Positions 1 through 13,600 of a stretch of 64,000 nt of DNA are shown piece after piece; the first letter of the stretch is position 1, and each line of letters starts with the position of its first letter. Location of the stretch: assembly GCA_951812925.1 (NCBI GenBank), contig OX638371.1, positions 83,089,697 to 83,153,696 of the forward strand. Reading direction: 5' to 3'. This DNA comes from Calliopum simillimum (lineage: Eukaryota; Arthropoda; Insecta; Diptera; Lauxaniidae). Position numbers and translations under genes: made by a program. Under the pieces are notes generated by a model that was given only the letters and a program-made list of their open reading frames with translations, had not been told where the DNA came from and made no database searches.

Positions 1-175
1 TTTTTGAAGAGGTAAAAACAGCGCAGAAAAGAAAAACATTTTTCCAAACTTCGGTGGTAATAGAGTTCTAAGCTGTTTTTTAACTCTCGAAAAAATTATA
101 AAAATGTATGGGATAGTTTACAATTGACTCAACGATTTCTTCCATTGAAATACATTTATCGCAGCTCTATGATAA

Positions 176-1436
176 CACTGTTCGACAATTTCCAACTTTT
201 TGTAAAACACATTGGAAAATCCAAAAAATTCGTAAAGTAGACGTTAAAAAAAAAATACCTCGTGGTTTTTCTCCAGCACGTCACATTTTTTTTAATCGAT
301 TTTTGAAGTTTTTTTATCCACTGTACATGGAAAAAAACAAAAATACCGCATACTTGTGTTTAATCGATGAATCTAACTGTATGATCCTTACATCTGAGGT
401 GTATCATATGTTTAGCAAACTTATGCATTATATTGCGGGGAGTTTTTTTGTAGCAAATTTTAACCTTGTACAACCCCCACATGTGGGTCATTTTTGCCCT
501 TTTCTTAAAAAAGTACAAAATTGACACCTAAAACAGTCAGTATGTACTACAGAAATACTCGCTATAAAATTGCACTACAAGTTTTTAAACGCGTAAAGGT
601 CGAAATTTTATCCCGAAACCAAAAAAATCGTTAAAATCTTTTAGGACTTTTGACATCGCATATTAATTACATCCCTGACGCGCTTAACTTATGTTTTAAG
701 AATTTTTTGTTTTTGGTAACTCTTAGTGAAATTTTTGTAGGAAATTTTTCCATATTTTTTAACCCATTGTGGCTCAGTTTTAGAAAAAGGGGTCAAAAAT
801 ACCCATAAAAACTGGATATAATGGGTTAATGTGTTCTAGGAAAATGATCCTGTGTGATTGCGTTTTGATCTTATGAGAACGAGTTTTGTCCAAAATGTAG
901 TTTAAGTGTTTTACAGTGGGGTGAAACTTAAAAAATATTTATTGTTAGAACTGCTTACTGATTTTAACTATTTTTTTGCTTTCGGGATAAAATGTTGCTT
1001 TTTTAGTGTTCAGCAACTAGTAGTGAAATTGTATAGCAAATATTTCTGTTGTACATACTGACTCAATTTTCCCCTGTTTTAGGTGTCATTTTTGTACCTT
1101 TTTAAGAAAATGGCAAAAATGGCCAACATTAGGGGGTTAAACCGGGTTAAAATTTTCTACAAAAATATTCCCCGCAATACGTATATCTTGCATAAGTTTG
1201 CTGAACACATGATACAACTCAAATGTAAGGATCATATAGTTAAATTCATCGATTTAACACAAGAATGCGGTATTTTTGTTTTTTTCATGTACAGTAGATA
1301 AAAAAACTTCAAAAATAGATTAAAAAAAATGTGACGTGCTGGGGAAAAACCACGAGAGACGGGTATTTTTTATTTTTAACGTCTACTTTAAGAATTTTTT
1401 GGATTTTCTCATGTGTTTTTTTTGTGTCGAACAGTG
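176..1436. mobile_element. Fold-back element with CACTGTTCGACA ends
   Basis: Two inverted arms of about 410 bp (about 176-585 and 1015-1436) around an about 430-bp centre. The outermost 12 bp, CACTGTTCGACA and TGTCGAACAGTG, are perfect and are flanked by TAA on both sides, which would fit a 3-bp TWA target duplication. No transposase. The three ORFs here are open by chance within the arms. Confidence 0.75.
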
Positions 1437-1607
1437 TAATGGGTAACTTCCCACTAATAAATATTTTTGTTCGATCGCTACTTTATGCCAAAAATGTCAT
1501 TGCCGAAGGTACCCCAACGCCAAAGCTACCACAGTCTTCCCTTTTTATAATTACATTTTTCGAATAGGCAAAATTTTAGAAGCTTAATGTTCGGAAATAT
1601 TACTTAC

Positions 1608-1673
1608 GCCACCTGATGTATATGATCCATAACTCGTACGAGGCCCGCTTGAATCGTGTGTTCGATCACATAT
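1608..1673 (-). CDS. Gene B exon, last one visible, 22 aa
   Basis: 66 nt, phase 0, acceptor attatag, donor gtaag. Begins ICDRTHDSSGPRTSYG and ends YTSGG. It ends in a donor, not a stop, so the gene runs past the left edge. Confidence 0.62.
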
Positions 1674-4600
1674 CTATAATTATGCAATCAATTACAATTT
1701 AATATTATTATATAAACTATAACAGTCCTTTTTACAATACTTTTTAAGAATTTTTCGTAAAGATAAAGCACTAAAGTTTAAAATATGAACAGTTTCGGCC
1801 ATTTTGAAATTTTGTAAAATCGTATTTACTTATAGAGTGAAACTTCAAATTCATTTCGTTTTCCTCAGAATTTTTTTTTTTGATTTACTTCTATTTTTTT
1901 TTTTTTTTTTTTTGACATTTTGGAACTATACATTTTTAAACTATAAAGCTGTTTTAAAATTCAACTTACTTCAGGTCCCTTGAGTGTTGCATTCGATGCT
2001 GGTGTACGCTTAAAGGTAAAAATAAAAATATAATAAATTACAATCTTATATCAACAAAAAAAATTTGCACATAATATTTATGAAGAGCATTCACACCTAA
2101 ATTCATTTCCTGAATATTTTTCTATATAGAATTTAACGAACATTTTCGTATGCGTAAGAACGTTTCATAAAACAACAGTTAAAAAATTTTATGTATGATT
2201 ACATAAAATTTAAGGGAAAGTTCATAAATTCTAAGTTAAAGTTAAATCGACTTAAAATGTTATTTCTGGGTTGTATTTCACAGTCTTTTTGTGATTCTAG
2301 ATAGGTTTATGCTAAAGCGTAAATATAGCATTCTTAAAAGTTCTTTCTTTATGTCTCTTACATCATATTGCTATAGTAAGTATTTGTAAACCCAATACAA
2401 TAAGGCCCAAAAAAATAACTACAACCAAATTTCGTCCACACACTACCATTAGTGGAAGTAAGCTCGACGCATAAAACGAGGTGAATTTGGAGAACCCTCT
2501 TCTGGCACTTCCCATACAAGCAAATATTTTAAAATGCTGCCTTGAAGGGTATTTCAGTTTTGGCCAGATTTAAAATAGCGCACTTACTAACGCGCACATC
2601 GCTTATATATTTTTTGTTGTTGTTGTTTTTTTTTTTTTTTTTGATTTTTACATTAGTTTGTCATTTGGGACTTAAACGAGCATCTTCAAGATCTAAAAAT
2701 ATTTAAAAATTTTTCTAGGTGGCACCATTGGAAAGATCATCCCATAATTGTCTTAAAACAGTGAAAATCTCAAAATCGATTTTTTCGCTCGTTAGGTATT
2801 CGTCATCGGTATTCAGGGCCTACAAATTTTATATAATCGTCGAAGAAAGCCAGAGGTTATGTTAAAATGAATCCAATCCTACGCAAGGGAAAGAAATCTG
2901 TCTTGCATGGATTGTGAATTCCAAGTAACGTACTATTTTCAATTGTGCGACATAGAAAGGCCTCCAAAGGATAACTTACTAACTATTTAAGGTGTTTGTA
3001 GGTGTTACTTACCCTAGATCTACTTGTATTACATGATGCATTAGCTGCTGGAGGCGTTCTTGGAGAAGCGTGCGATGAACTACGTCGAGGTGATGATCCC
3101 TTGCGATACAGAATAATGAAATTTAGAAGATTTTAAAAATAGGGTTTTGGAAATAAAACAAATTTTGTTCATAACAATAAAAACTAGTAAGGGTGTAAAC
3201 TTTGGCCTGGCCAAACATTAAATACCCTACACTGCAGTGTTTTTAAAATATTGCTCATATGGGAGGCGCCACGCCCCCAATCCGAGTTCGTCTAGCTTTA
3301 GCTCAGATCGTGCATTTATAGTCCTAAGTATTTGTGTGAAATTAAGTTGAATTATCTCAAAAAACTCTTTCAGTATAGCATTTTTAAGCTTTGGCTAATA
3401 TAGGAGGTGCCACGCCCTCTTGTACGATTTCACCAAGTTTTTGCTCAGAGCTTGCGTTTATAGTTGTTAGTGTCTGAACAAAATTTAGTTCGATTATCTC
3501 AAAAAACGCGTTCAGTATAGCATTTTGAAGCTTTTGCTTATATGGGAGGTGCCACGCCCTCTTGTTCGAATTCGTTCAGTTTTTTTTTTCAGAGCTTGCG
3601 CTTACAATTCGTAGTATTTATGTGTATCTCGGTTGTATTGTCGTGAAAAATACTCTTGAAGTTGCATTTTGAATATAGGCGTGTCCGTTGACCGATTTCA
3701 CTCATTTTCAATCCTACGAGCTATCTTTGACGACGAAGACAGTGTGCCAAATTTCAATGAATTATCTCGGTTAGTTTTCCCGTAAAAAATATTTCCACGC
3801 ACAGCCAGACAGACGGTTATGGCGGTATCGACTCAGGAACTGACGCTGATCAAGAATATATATACTTTTCTATATCTGCCACGCCTCCTTTTTTGCGTTA
3901 CAAACGGAAAGACAAAGTGAATATACCCTGGGTGTAGGGTATAAAAACTGGGTTTCTACCTCAAATACTTATGTTTACAAGAGAACAAAACAAAAATGTA
4001 AAGTATAGCCATATCCGCATTGTAATTCATTAGAATAATTCGTGGAGAGTATGAAAAAGTGAGGCTCGCTTTCAGGTAACAGGTATAAAAAATACTGTTC
4101 TGAATCCAACTATCCGCAGCAGATATGACGAACCGAGAAATTTCGTAGAGCAAAAACGAACTTTCGTTCTGCTTTGGCTATTTATTTTTATATGTTTTCG
4201 CAAGTTTAAACTCTTTCGTATGTGTTCGGTTGTCTTGAAATTCTAAATAATGCAATTTGCTTCTTTTCTTCAAAAACCTTATTCAAATTATAATTTTTTG
4301 ATTATACAGTGCAACTGAAAAAATGTCCCTGAGGTCTCATAAAATTTTTCCGATAAGTTATGAAAAATAAAAAGACACGTGTTTTACCGAATTTTTGTAT
4401 CAGTGATTTTTTTCCTTTTATGGCTCTTCAAAGTTTAAAGTTCGCATTTTATTTGAAATTTTGAGATTTTGTGGAAAAAACTTTCTTAATATGAAATGGT
4501 GCTCATGTCCTTACCATTAATTTAAGATATAGAACTTGAGAATCCGCATGGTAAAATACGTGTCTTTTTATTTTTCATAACCTACCAGAAAAACTTTATG

Positions 4601-7600
4601 AGAACGCAGGGACAGGTATATTCACTTTGTCCTTCCGTTTGTAACGCAGAGAAGAAGGCGTGGCAGGTATGGAAAAGTATATATATTCTTGATCAGCGTC
4701 ACCTCCTAAATCGATATAGCCATGTCCGTCTGTCTGGCTGGCTGGGTGTGTGTGGAAATACATTTTTTGGGAAAACTGAGCCACATAATTCAATGAAATT
4801 TGGTATTCTGCCTCCGTCGTAAAAGTTAGCTCGGCGGATTGAAAATGAGCGAAATCGGTCAACGGACACGCCTACCGCCCATACAAAAAATATATTCAAA
4901 ATGCAATAATAAGAGCATTATTTGCAATAACAGAAGCAAAATAGACATAAATACTAGGAAAAGTAAGTATAAGCTCTAAACAAAGACTAGGCGAATTCGG
5001 ACTAGAGGGCGTGGTTCCTCCCATACAAACAAAAGTATCAAAATGATATACGGAAAGCGTTTGTTGAGATAACCCAACCAAATTAAACTCAAACACTCGG
5101 ATTTATAAATGCAAGCTATACGCAAGATCTGGGTAAACTCGGACAAGAGGGCGTGGCACCTCCCATATAAGCAAATGTTTCAAAATTATATAATGAAAGG
5201 GTTTTTTAAGATAATCCAACCAAATTTCACTCAAACACGAAAAACATTAATCGTAAATTCTGAGCTTAAAGTAGGCGATGTAGGATTAGAGGGCGTGGCA
5301 CCTCCCATACAAGCGAAAGTTACAAAATGCTATACTGAAAGATTTTTTGAGGAAAACCTAACCGAATTTTACTCAAACACTCAGAACAGTAAATGCAAGC
5401 TTTACGCAAAATCAAGGTAAGCTCGGAGGTGAGGGCGTGGCACTTCCCATATTAGCAATTTGTTCTTATACTCTCCTAATAATATACTTGAAATGCAGTG
5501 TAGGGTATTTAGTTTTTGGCCAGGCCAAAGATACCACCCTTACTAGTTTTTTTTCATTTTGTTGCACTGTGTTATTAGCCACCGAACAGAAACGTGGTTA
5601 TTTTGAGCATGGTTCGTTGCAGTTTTAACAACTTTTTTTTTTCAACATTGTAATTTTTATACCCTACACCCAGGGTATATACACTTTGTCCTTCCGTTTG
5701 TAACGCACAGAAGGAGGCGTGGCAGATATGGAAAAGTATATATATTCTTGATCAGCGTCACCTCCTGAGTCGATATAGCCATGTCCGTCTGTCTGGCTGG
5801 GTGGCTGGCTGGCTGTGTGTGGAAATACACTTTTTGGGAAAACTAAGCAAGATAATTCGATGAATTATGGGCGTGGCACCTCCCATATAAGCAAAAGCTT
5901 CAAAATGCTATACTGAAAACATTTTTTGATATATTCGAACCAAATTTGATTCAGATACTAAAAATTATAAATGAAAGATCTCAACAAGAATTGGGTGAAT
6001 TCAGACAATGGGGAGTGGCACCTCCCATATAAGCAAAAGTTTCAAAATGCTATACTGAAAGAGTTTTTTGAGATAATCCAACTAAATTTCACTCAAATAC
6101 TAAAGACTATAAATGCACCCTCTAAGCTTAAACTAGACGAACTCGGACAAGAGGGCGTGGCACCTACTTTATAAGCAAAAGCTTCAAAATGCTGCAGTGT
6201 AGGGTATTTATTTTTTGGCCAGGCCAAAAGTTACACCCTTACTAGTTTTGTTTTAATTTTGCTTGATATAGGGAAGATTTGAACTTGGAACCTATCGAGT
6301 GATAAATGCGGACATTACCGAACTCAGCCGTGGCCATCATTATTTTGAGGTTGACTGAAAGTCTCTTTGTTTTGAAATGAGCTTCTACAACGTTTGTGAG
6401 TGTTTTGACTACGTTTCGTTGCTGATTTGCATTCAACTACGCTTTGTGAGTGTATTCACAACGTTTTGTTGCTGATTTAGATTTAAAAACGCTTGCCAAC
6501 CAGCTTTGGTAAATTAGTTTCAACTAAGTTCGTGAATGATTCAGCAACTCACTATACAAAAATGACCTTGGAGCGTTGTTAAATTCAATTCAGCAACGAA
6601 AAGTAGTTTAAACACTTACAGACGTTTTAAAAACTCATTGAGCAACCCCATTTATGCTTCTTTTCTTTGCTCTATGTAAGAATTTTTGTTACCATCCTTA
6701 CATTTTTGACTTTTGAGCAATTTTATTATACAAATATCTCTATGTGTAGCGTGCAAAATTTTATAGAATTATCTTGCTTCGTTTTTCCGTCAAAATTGAC
6801 GCAGATGCCTACATTGACTCAAGAGGTGACTCTGATATGCACACCTTTGCATCTGTTACGCCTCCTCTTATGCGTAACAAATACAAGGAACAAGTGAATA
6901 AATCCTTGGTGTAAGTTAACCTTACTTACATACGGTTTGAGAAAGATTTCAAGATGAAAATCTCGACAAGGTATAGATGGAAAAGTATAAGATTTTGAAT
7001 AAAAATATAATATATTATTTTTCAATAAAGGCTTAAAAATATATAGAATGTTCGTCAGTGATGTTCACGGCCAACAAATTTGATGGAATCGTCGAAGAGA
7101 GCTATTGATGAAGGTTTGCAAATTTTACTTTGCAGATGAAGTGGCTTGTCATTCAACTCAAAGATTTTGAATTTCTTACTCAGAATTATAGACTACTATA
7201 GATTCTGTTAAAATAAAACATGCAACACTTATTTATGGTGCATAAATCTGATCGCTAGTTATAACATAGAAAACGGGATAAGTTGGTAAATCTAGTCACA
7301 TATTCAAGCGTTTGTTCCCTTTCTTTTACAAGAATTGCGAATTTCAAGTGGAGTATCAATGTCAATGGTGCAACATAGAAAGTCCTCCAAAAGTTAGCTT
7401 ACTAAGATATTACTTACCGAAGTTCTACTTGAATGTAATGTTGCGTCAGCAGACTTTCTTGGTGAAGCATGTGATGAACTACGTCGAGGTGACGAACCCT
7501 TGCAATAAACAATTTAAAATTGTAGTTTGAGAAATAAAACAATTTTGTTCTTAACAATAAAGCAGTATGAAAGAATAAAATTATTTACTAAAAAAATAAC

Positions 7601-10600
7601 GTTACTGTTACAAACAACTTGCAATGTGTTTAAAGAGTGGGAATCGAGCTTGTGATAAATATCTTCTGGGTATGATATAAAAGGCAATATCAACTGTAAT
7701 AATTTCATAAACACACTGAAACTTTTTGGTATAGAAGAAGAATTTTTAGGTAGAAAGATAAAAGGATAAAAGAAACGGTAAGCTTGGGGATGCAAAATTA
7801 AAATTGGACCTAGTTAAACAACTGCGAAAAACAAACTTCATAAAACGAAAGAGAGAGAGAGAAAGAGAGAGAACGACTTATACGAAACACTGCCCAAGCA
7901 CCCTTCCCAATCGTCCCAGCAAAGGATATAAAAAATTCCAAGTCTTCCATGCAGTAATCACCTACTTCCCTCACAAGGTCGATATGAGAAAGTGTTTTTG
8001 CACGAAAAACTGTTCCTATGGGAGCAGTATTGCAAAACGGAAAATATTCGTTGCTCTTCGTCGATAAAGTTGGAATAATACAAACTACTACGACGCGACG
8101 CGATGGCTCTAAAGAAGAAGCACATTCAAAGCAATAAATTCAATACTTTAAAATCAAATACTTAAAATTAAAAACAAACCAAATTCGTAGATCAGGCAGT
8201 GATTGTCTCAAATGTGACCTTATCAATGGACCAATTAAACCTTCTAAACTGAGGACTTAATTACAGCACGCGACCCAAAAAACCACCAATAAGTGACGTA
8301 ATCGTGGATAACGAGACTATTTTGAAATCAAAATCGATTGTTATATAGAATGGTATTCGTTCTCGGATCAAAGAATGCATCGATCAACAAACAACTCGAA
8401 AAAACGAGGTTTCAAACGATGCTGAGATCATTTAGCATTTAAAATATAAAGACGCGTTTGTGTTGAAAGTTGACAAGGGGAATTAAGTCGTTGTTATGGA
8501 TAAATAAGAAAGAAGAGATGATTTCCTTTGAGCAAAATGACAACAGCAGCAAACAAAGTTAAAAAAGAAATCAGCAGAGTGTTCGGTAAACGGTTCAAGT
8601 GGAGGTTAATTGTCTCAAATCTGGTAGTACCAAAACTGTACTCTTTACCCAAAATGCATAAACCAAGAGTTTGGATGCGTCTAAAAGTGGCACTCGTTTC
8701 AGCCCCGTATACGAAAATTGGTTAGTGAATGAAGTAAAGTAATTTCCACCTTTCGAGAGTTGTTCGGTGAAAAATTTAATAGAATTTGCAAAACTAATCC
8801 AACAAATAACCATCGACGATGATAAAATGCTCATGTCTTTCGATATCGAAAGCCTGTTTCCTTCAATATCAGTGGATAAAGCCCTTACAGCAGTGGGAAT
8901 ACACTTTACTAAACAAAATATCACCGAAGCGAAGGTCAATGTGTACATACAAAAAGCTCAAATGTGCATGTAAATAAACTTTTTCACTTTTAGTAGTAAG
9001 TATTTAAAAATTGATTTGGGAACGAGCATGGGAAATAAATTTTCACCGTTAATATCCAAAGTTTTCATGGCGAAGTTCGAGATGGACATATGGAGCCAAA
9101 AAATTTGGTAAAAAATATGGAGTATGGTATTTCTGTGGTCAGAAGGAGTGGAAACACTCAACTCCTAATACGAAGAAATAAATTTTACATGTGAAATCGA
9201 AGAAAACAACAAATTAGTTTTTCTCGATTTGGAACAACAACGAAACCAAAACAACACTATTGATATTGCAATTCCACATAAGCCCATAAGCACAATGCTT
9301 TACATGTATATATTCTATATGATCAAAAATTTCAGAGTGAAAATCATAGCAGTGCTTTAGATTTTACGAGAAAAAGTTGGTGGAAAAGTCTCAATTCCAA
9401 AGAAAAAACTTTCATTTTAATTGTCAATATGTTGAGGATTGATACTTGTTAAATACTACCTTCGAGGCATAGAATCAATCACACGTCGGAACTTCTCAAC
9501 AGGAATATCTTTCCATCTTGATCTTACCATATCCCATAGTTCTCACACATTTCTAGGATTTTGCTTTCCCACTGCTTCCTTGACATCTTCCCAAATGTTA
9601 TCGATCGAGCTAAGGTCAGGAGACTGAGCTGGCCAGTTAATGACGTCAGCCTTTTATGAAGTAAACCGATTTTTCGTTAACCTGCTGAATTATTTTGAGT
9701 CTTAGTCTTGCTGGATACACCAATTTCAGCAGCATTTCCCATTTAGCACAGGACAACATAGTTGACTCCATCATTTGCGCATATAAAAGAGCATCCATAA
9801 CATTTTTTACTCACCAAAACGGACCTATACTAAAGTAAGAGAAGCTTTCTCAAACATTTATTTTAGTGCCGCCATGCTTCACCGTCATGGAAACATATTA
9901 AGGATCAAATGGAATTTCAAGTCTTGGAACATAATGTCTATGTCCTACAGATCCTGCCAATACCATTTTTGTTTCGTGGGACCGTAAAATCTTGTGCTAT
10001 TTTGAAGCTGACATATAAATATGATATTCTGCTAATTTTAATTTTATTCTGGTAATCCTTCACCCATGCTATTGATGAAGAAGGGACACTCTTCTGGAAC
10101 TTCTGCGAGAGCTTTGCTCAAATGAATTTTTTTCTAATCATGGAAGAGTCCACAACCAGCTCCAATTTCTCTTTAATATTTCTTGGAGACCAAACGGGAT
10201 TTTCTCTTGCAATTTATGGTTTAGTAAAAGCTTTTTTTCAACCTCTTACTTCTGGTTTTTTTACCCAATCAATGGATAGTGGAAAATTTCAGTTGTTTTT
10301 TTAGGTTGGTAATTATACACCATTTACCATTTATTTACCAACTACAACTGCCGCAGTGACTCGCAGTAGTAGTCGAATACAAACACCACCGCCTACAATC
10401 GATGAAATAGTGAAAGCCACCCAAAGCATGAAAACAACAAGGCCGCCGGTATAGATCAAATAACAGCTGAACTGCTAAAGGCATGCCCCATTACATCAGC
10501 TAAAATTCTCCATCCTCTGCTCACCAAAATCTGGAGCGAAGAGCGTTTGCCAGAAGATTGGCTACATGGCATGCTAGTCAAACTACCGAACAAAAGTGAC

Positions 10601-13600
10601 CTAAGCGAGTGCCGAAACTATAGAGGCATTACCTTGCTCTCAGTACCGTCAAAAGTATTGACGAAAGTGCTTCTGAACAGGGTAAACGAAAAACTTGATT
10701 CGGCCATTCGAAAGCAGCAAGCAGGATTCCGGCGAAACCGATCATGCGTGGATCAAATCAACATCCTCAGAATAATTGTCGAACAATCATGCGTGTGGCA
10801 CGCTGCACTTCAACTTGTCTTCGTAGACTATAGCACTGCCTTCGACAGTGTCTCCCGAGAAAACATCTGGGTTTCACTGGAACGACGAGGTATTGCCGCA
10901 AAGGCCATAAACTTAGTACGTGCACAATATGAAGGCTTTAAATGCAGTGTGTTACACAATGGGTTGTTGTCACCGACATTCACCACTTATTCAGGCGTAC
11001 GACAGGGGTGTTTACTATCACCATCACTCTTCCTCATCGTTCTTGATGATATCCTAGATAAAGCTCTTAATAAGGCCAAAAGGGGTATCCAATGGAACTT
11101 TACCGAACATCTGGAAAATCTCGACTACAATGACGATATCTGCCTCTTATCGTCCAAACATTCAGACATGCAAAGCAAAATTGAAGACCTTGTCTTGGAA
11201 TCACAAAAGGCCGGCCTAAAAATCAACGTATCCAAGACTAAAAGCATGAAATTAAACGCAAACAGGGATGACATCACGTTTGAAGCTGGCAGTGATGACA
11301 TCGGAAACGTCGATTGCTTCACGTATTTAGGCAGCATTATCTCCATGGATGGTGGAGCAAAAGAGAATATCAACTCAAGAATAGCAAAAGCAAAAGGCGC
11401 GATTGCTCAACTGAACAAAATATGGTCTTCATCCGTTATATCCACCGAAACGAGAGTGCGCATTTTTGATTCGAATGTGAAATCGGTTTTGGGTGCGAAG
11501 CGTTGCTTGTTACTGAACAACTAACGAACAAGCTGCAAGTATTCGTCAACAAATGCTTAAGGCGAATACTAAAGGTTTGGTGGCCTCGCACTATATCAAA
11601 TGCCGAGCTACATCAAAAATGCAATCAGAGGGCTATAGCAATCGAGATCAAGCTGCGCAAATGGAGATGGATTGGTCACACCCTCCGGAAACCACACAGC
11701 GAAGTTTGTCGCCAGGCTCTTGAGTGAAATCCACAGGGCAGTAGAGGACATGGTAGACCCAAAACCAACTGGAAGAGGTCGCTGGAAAAGGAAATCCAAG
11801 AATCAAGAAAGTCGTGGCAAGTGATTAAAGTCATCGCAAGGGATCGTGACGAATGGAGAGATTTCATATTGGCCTTATGCTCCTCCTAGGAGTTAAAGGA
11901 GAATACATACATAAAATTATACACCAGTGAAGTATGTTTTTAAAATGACGTTGTAACGGAACACATTTTGACTACGAAGCATTTAAATTTTATTTTTTGT
12001 AAACATATCATATAGCACTGCTATTATTTCACACACAGCTGTACGTACAAACGAACAAAGAAAATCCGCGTTTGCATCTAACTTTTAATACAACAGTCTT
12101 AACCAAGAGGTTTTTTTAATTTAAAAATCGTTATTAAATGTTTGAGAAACTGTATTAAATCGATTTTTACAAAATAACATAACTAAGTTTCTTGATTTTT
12201 AATACATGCATATGTTTAACGTATATAAGTACCTTAGTTGGTGCTGCTTGGCCTTTAGGTGGATGCTAAGGAGTGGATAAAAAGTGTTTAAATTTAATTT
12301 CAGATAAATAAAGTACCAGGTCGGCTGAAAAATTCGCGTCGTTTCTTAGAAATAACGCCATGCAAACGATGTGTGTCAAAATTTGACAGCGCTCGGACAA
12401 TTGGCTCGTGACTTATAGCATTTTGAGTAAAGAAGCTTTTGTTATTGAAAAACAAAAAAAAAAAAAGAATTTCGTGTGAGCTGGGACAAAAACTTATCTT
12501 GATAAGTGTGGTTCAGGCTCTGCACTATAAAAATCGATTGGCGTGCTAAATAAACGCACCAAAAAAGCTTAACGCTTTCTACTCCCGAAATTGGCAGTTG
12601 TTCCGGAAAACATGAAAAATAAATACATAAAATAGTTTTAAATGTCTTAGAGATGAAATTGTATGACACAGCTGACACCTCAAAGATATCAGAACATGGT
12701 ATGTTTGCAATTTTACATGAAAATTTGAGCATGCGAAAGTTACTTATAAAGTGGTTGCCGCTTTTGCTGTTTTTCCAAGACACCAGTTGATGAAAAAGAT
12801 GACAAAAATTAATGAATTCCGTTTCGAATCGCTTTAACACCCACGCTATTACATAGAAGAAAAAGCTCGCTGGAAAAAGATTTGGCAAAAAAACGCCGAT
12901 ATTGAGGTCAAATATAAATTGTTCTACAAGAAGAGTTTCAAAATGTTAGTGGAGCGTTGTATCGCTCTAAAATAAGACTATATGTATGAATAAAATCGAT
13001 TTTGTCAAAAAGATTTTTGATTTGTTCAAAACAATACAAACTTTTCAGCCGACCTGTTATGTGTAACTTAAGACTATACCCATATAAAATATATATGATA
13101 AACTATTGATCTTATCATTCTGTAAAACGAGTCATTTTACGGAGAATGCAAAGCCATTATATTGATGATTAAAGCTTCTAATCTTTGTTTAGATAGCAAA
13201 GAATGAGTGAAGAAAATTTTATAAGGGTAGTAACAATGATAGATCAGTTAATTATTTTTTATTTATAAATACCATTGCTAAGTATAGTTTCTGAGTTGTA
13301 CACATATATGGATCCATGAAGGGATTAATTCCTTTACTTCGAAGCTATTAAATAAATTTGGATATATTGTAGTATGACAAAAAAATTACTAAAAATTTAT
13401 GCACCTACATAAGGGTGACAATTAAAGGATGTGTTTCTAAATTAATAAAACAAATCCCCTGAAAATTTCAGCCCTCTATCTCAAACATTTAACGCACCCC
13501 AAGAGCCTTCTGTTTTCCCATATGAATTACAAGGGGATTTTCATAAAAAAATTGAATCATTTTTTTCGTCCCTTACAGTATAAGATCCGGTGAAAAATTT

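Noticed and set aside
2362..2370. 9-nt segment (QYD) between AG and GTAAG on the minus strand
   Set aside because: In phase and well bounded, but so short that chance is likely; no paralogue.
2599..2615. Segment between AG and GTAAG on the minus strand
   Set aside because: Length about 14 nt, not a multiple of three, unlike every accepted exon.
4596..5420. Several ORFs of 66-103 codons on both strands
   Set aside because: All lie within the tandem-repeat elements and recur as translations of the repeat units (also at 25.0-25.8 kb).
7514..7795. 93-codon minus-strand ORF upstream of the 7.4 kb exon
   Set aside because: Lies in intron sequence partly duplicated elsewhere; includes the acceptor region of the exon and lacks coding character.
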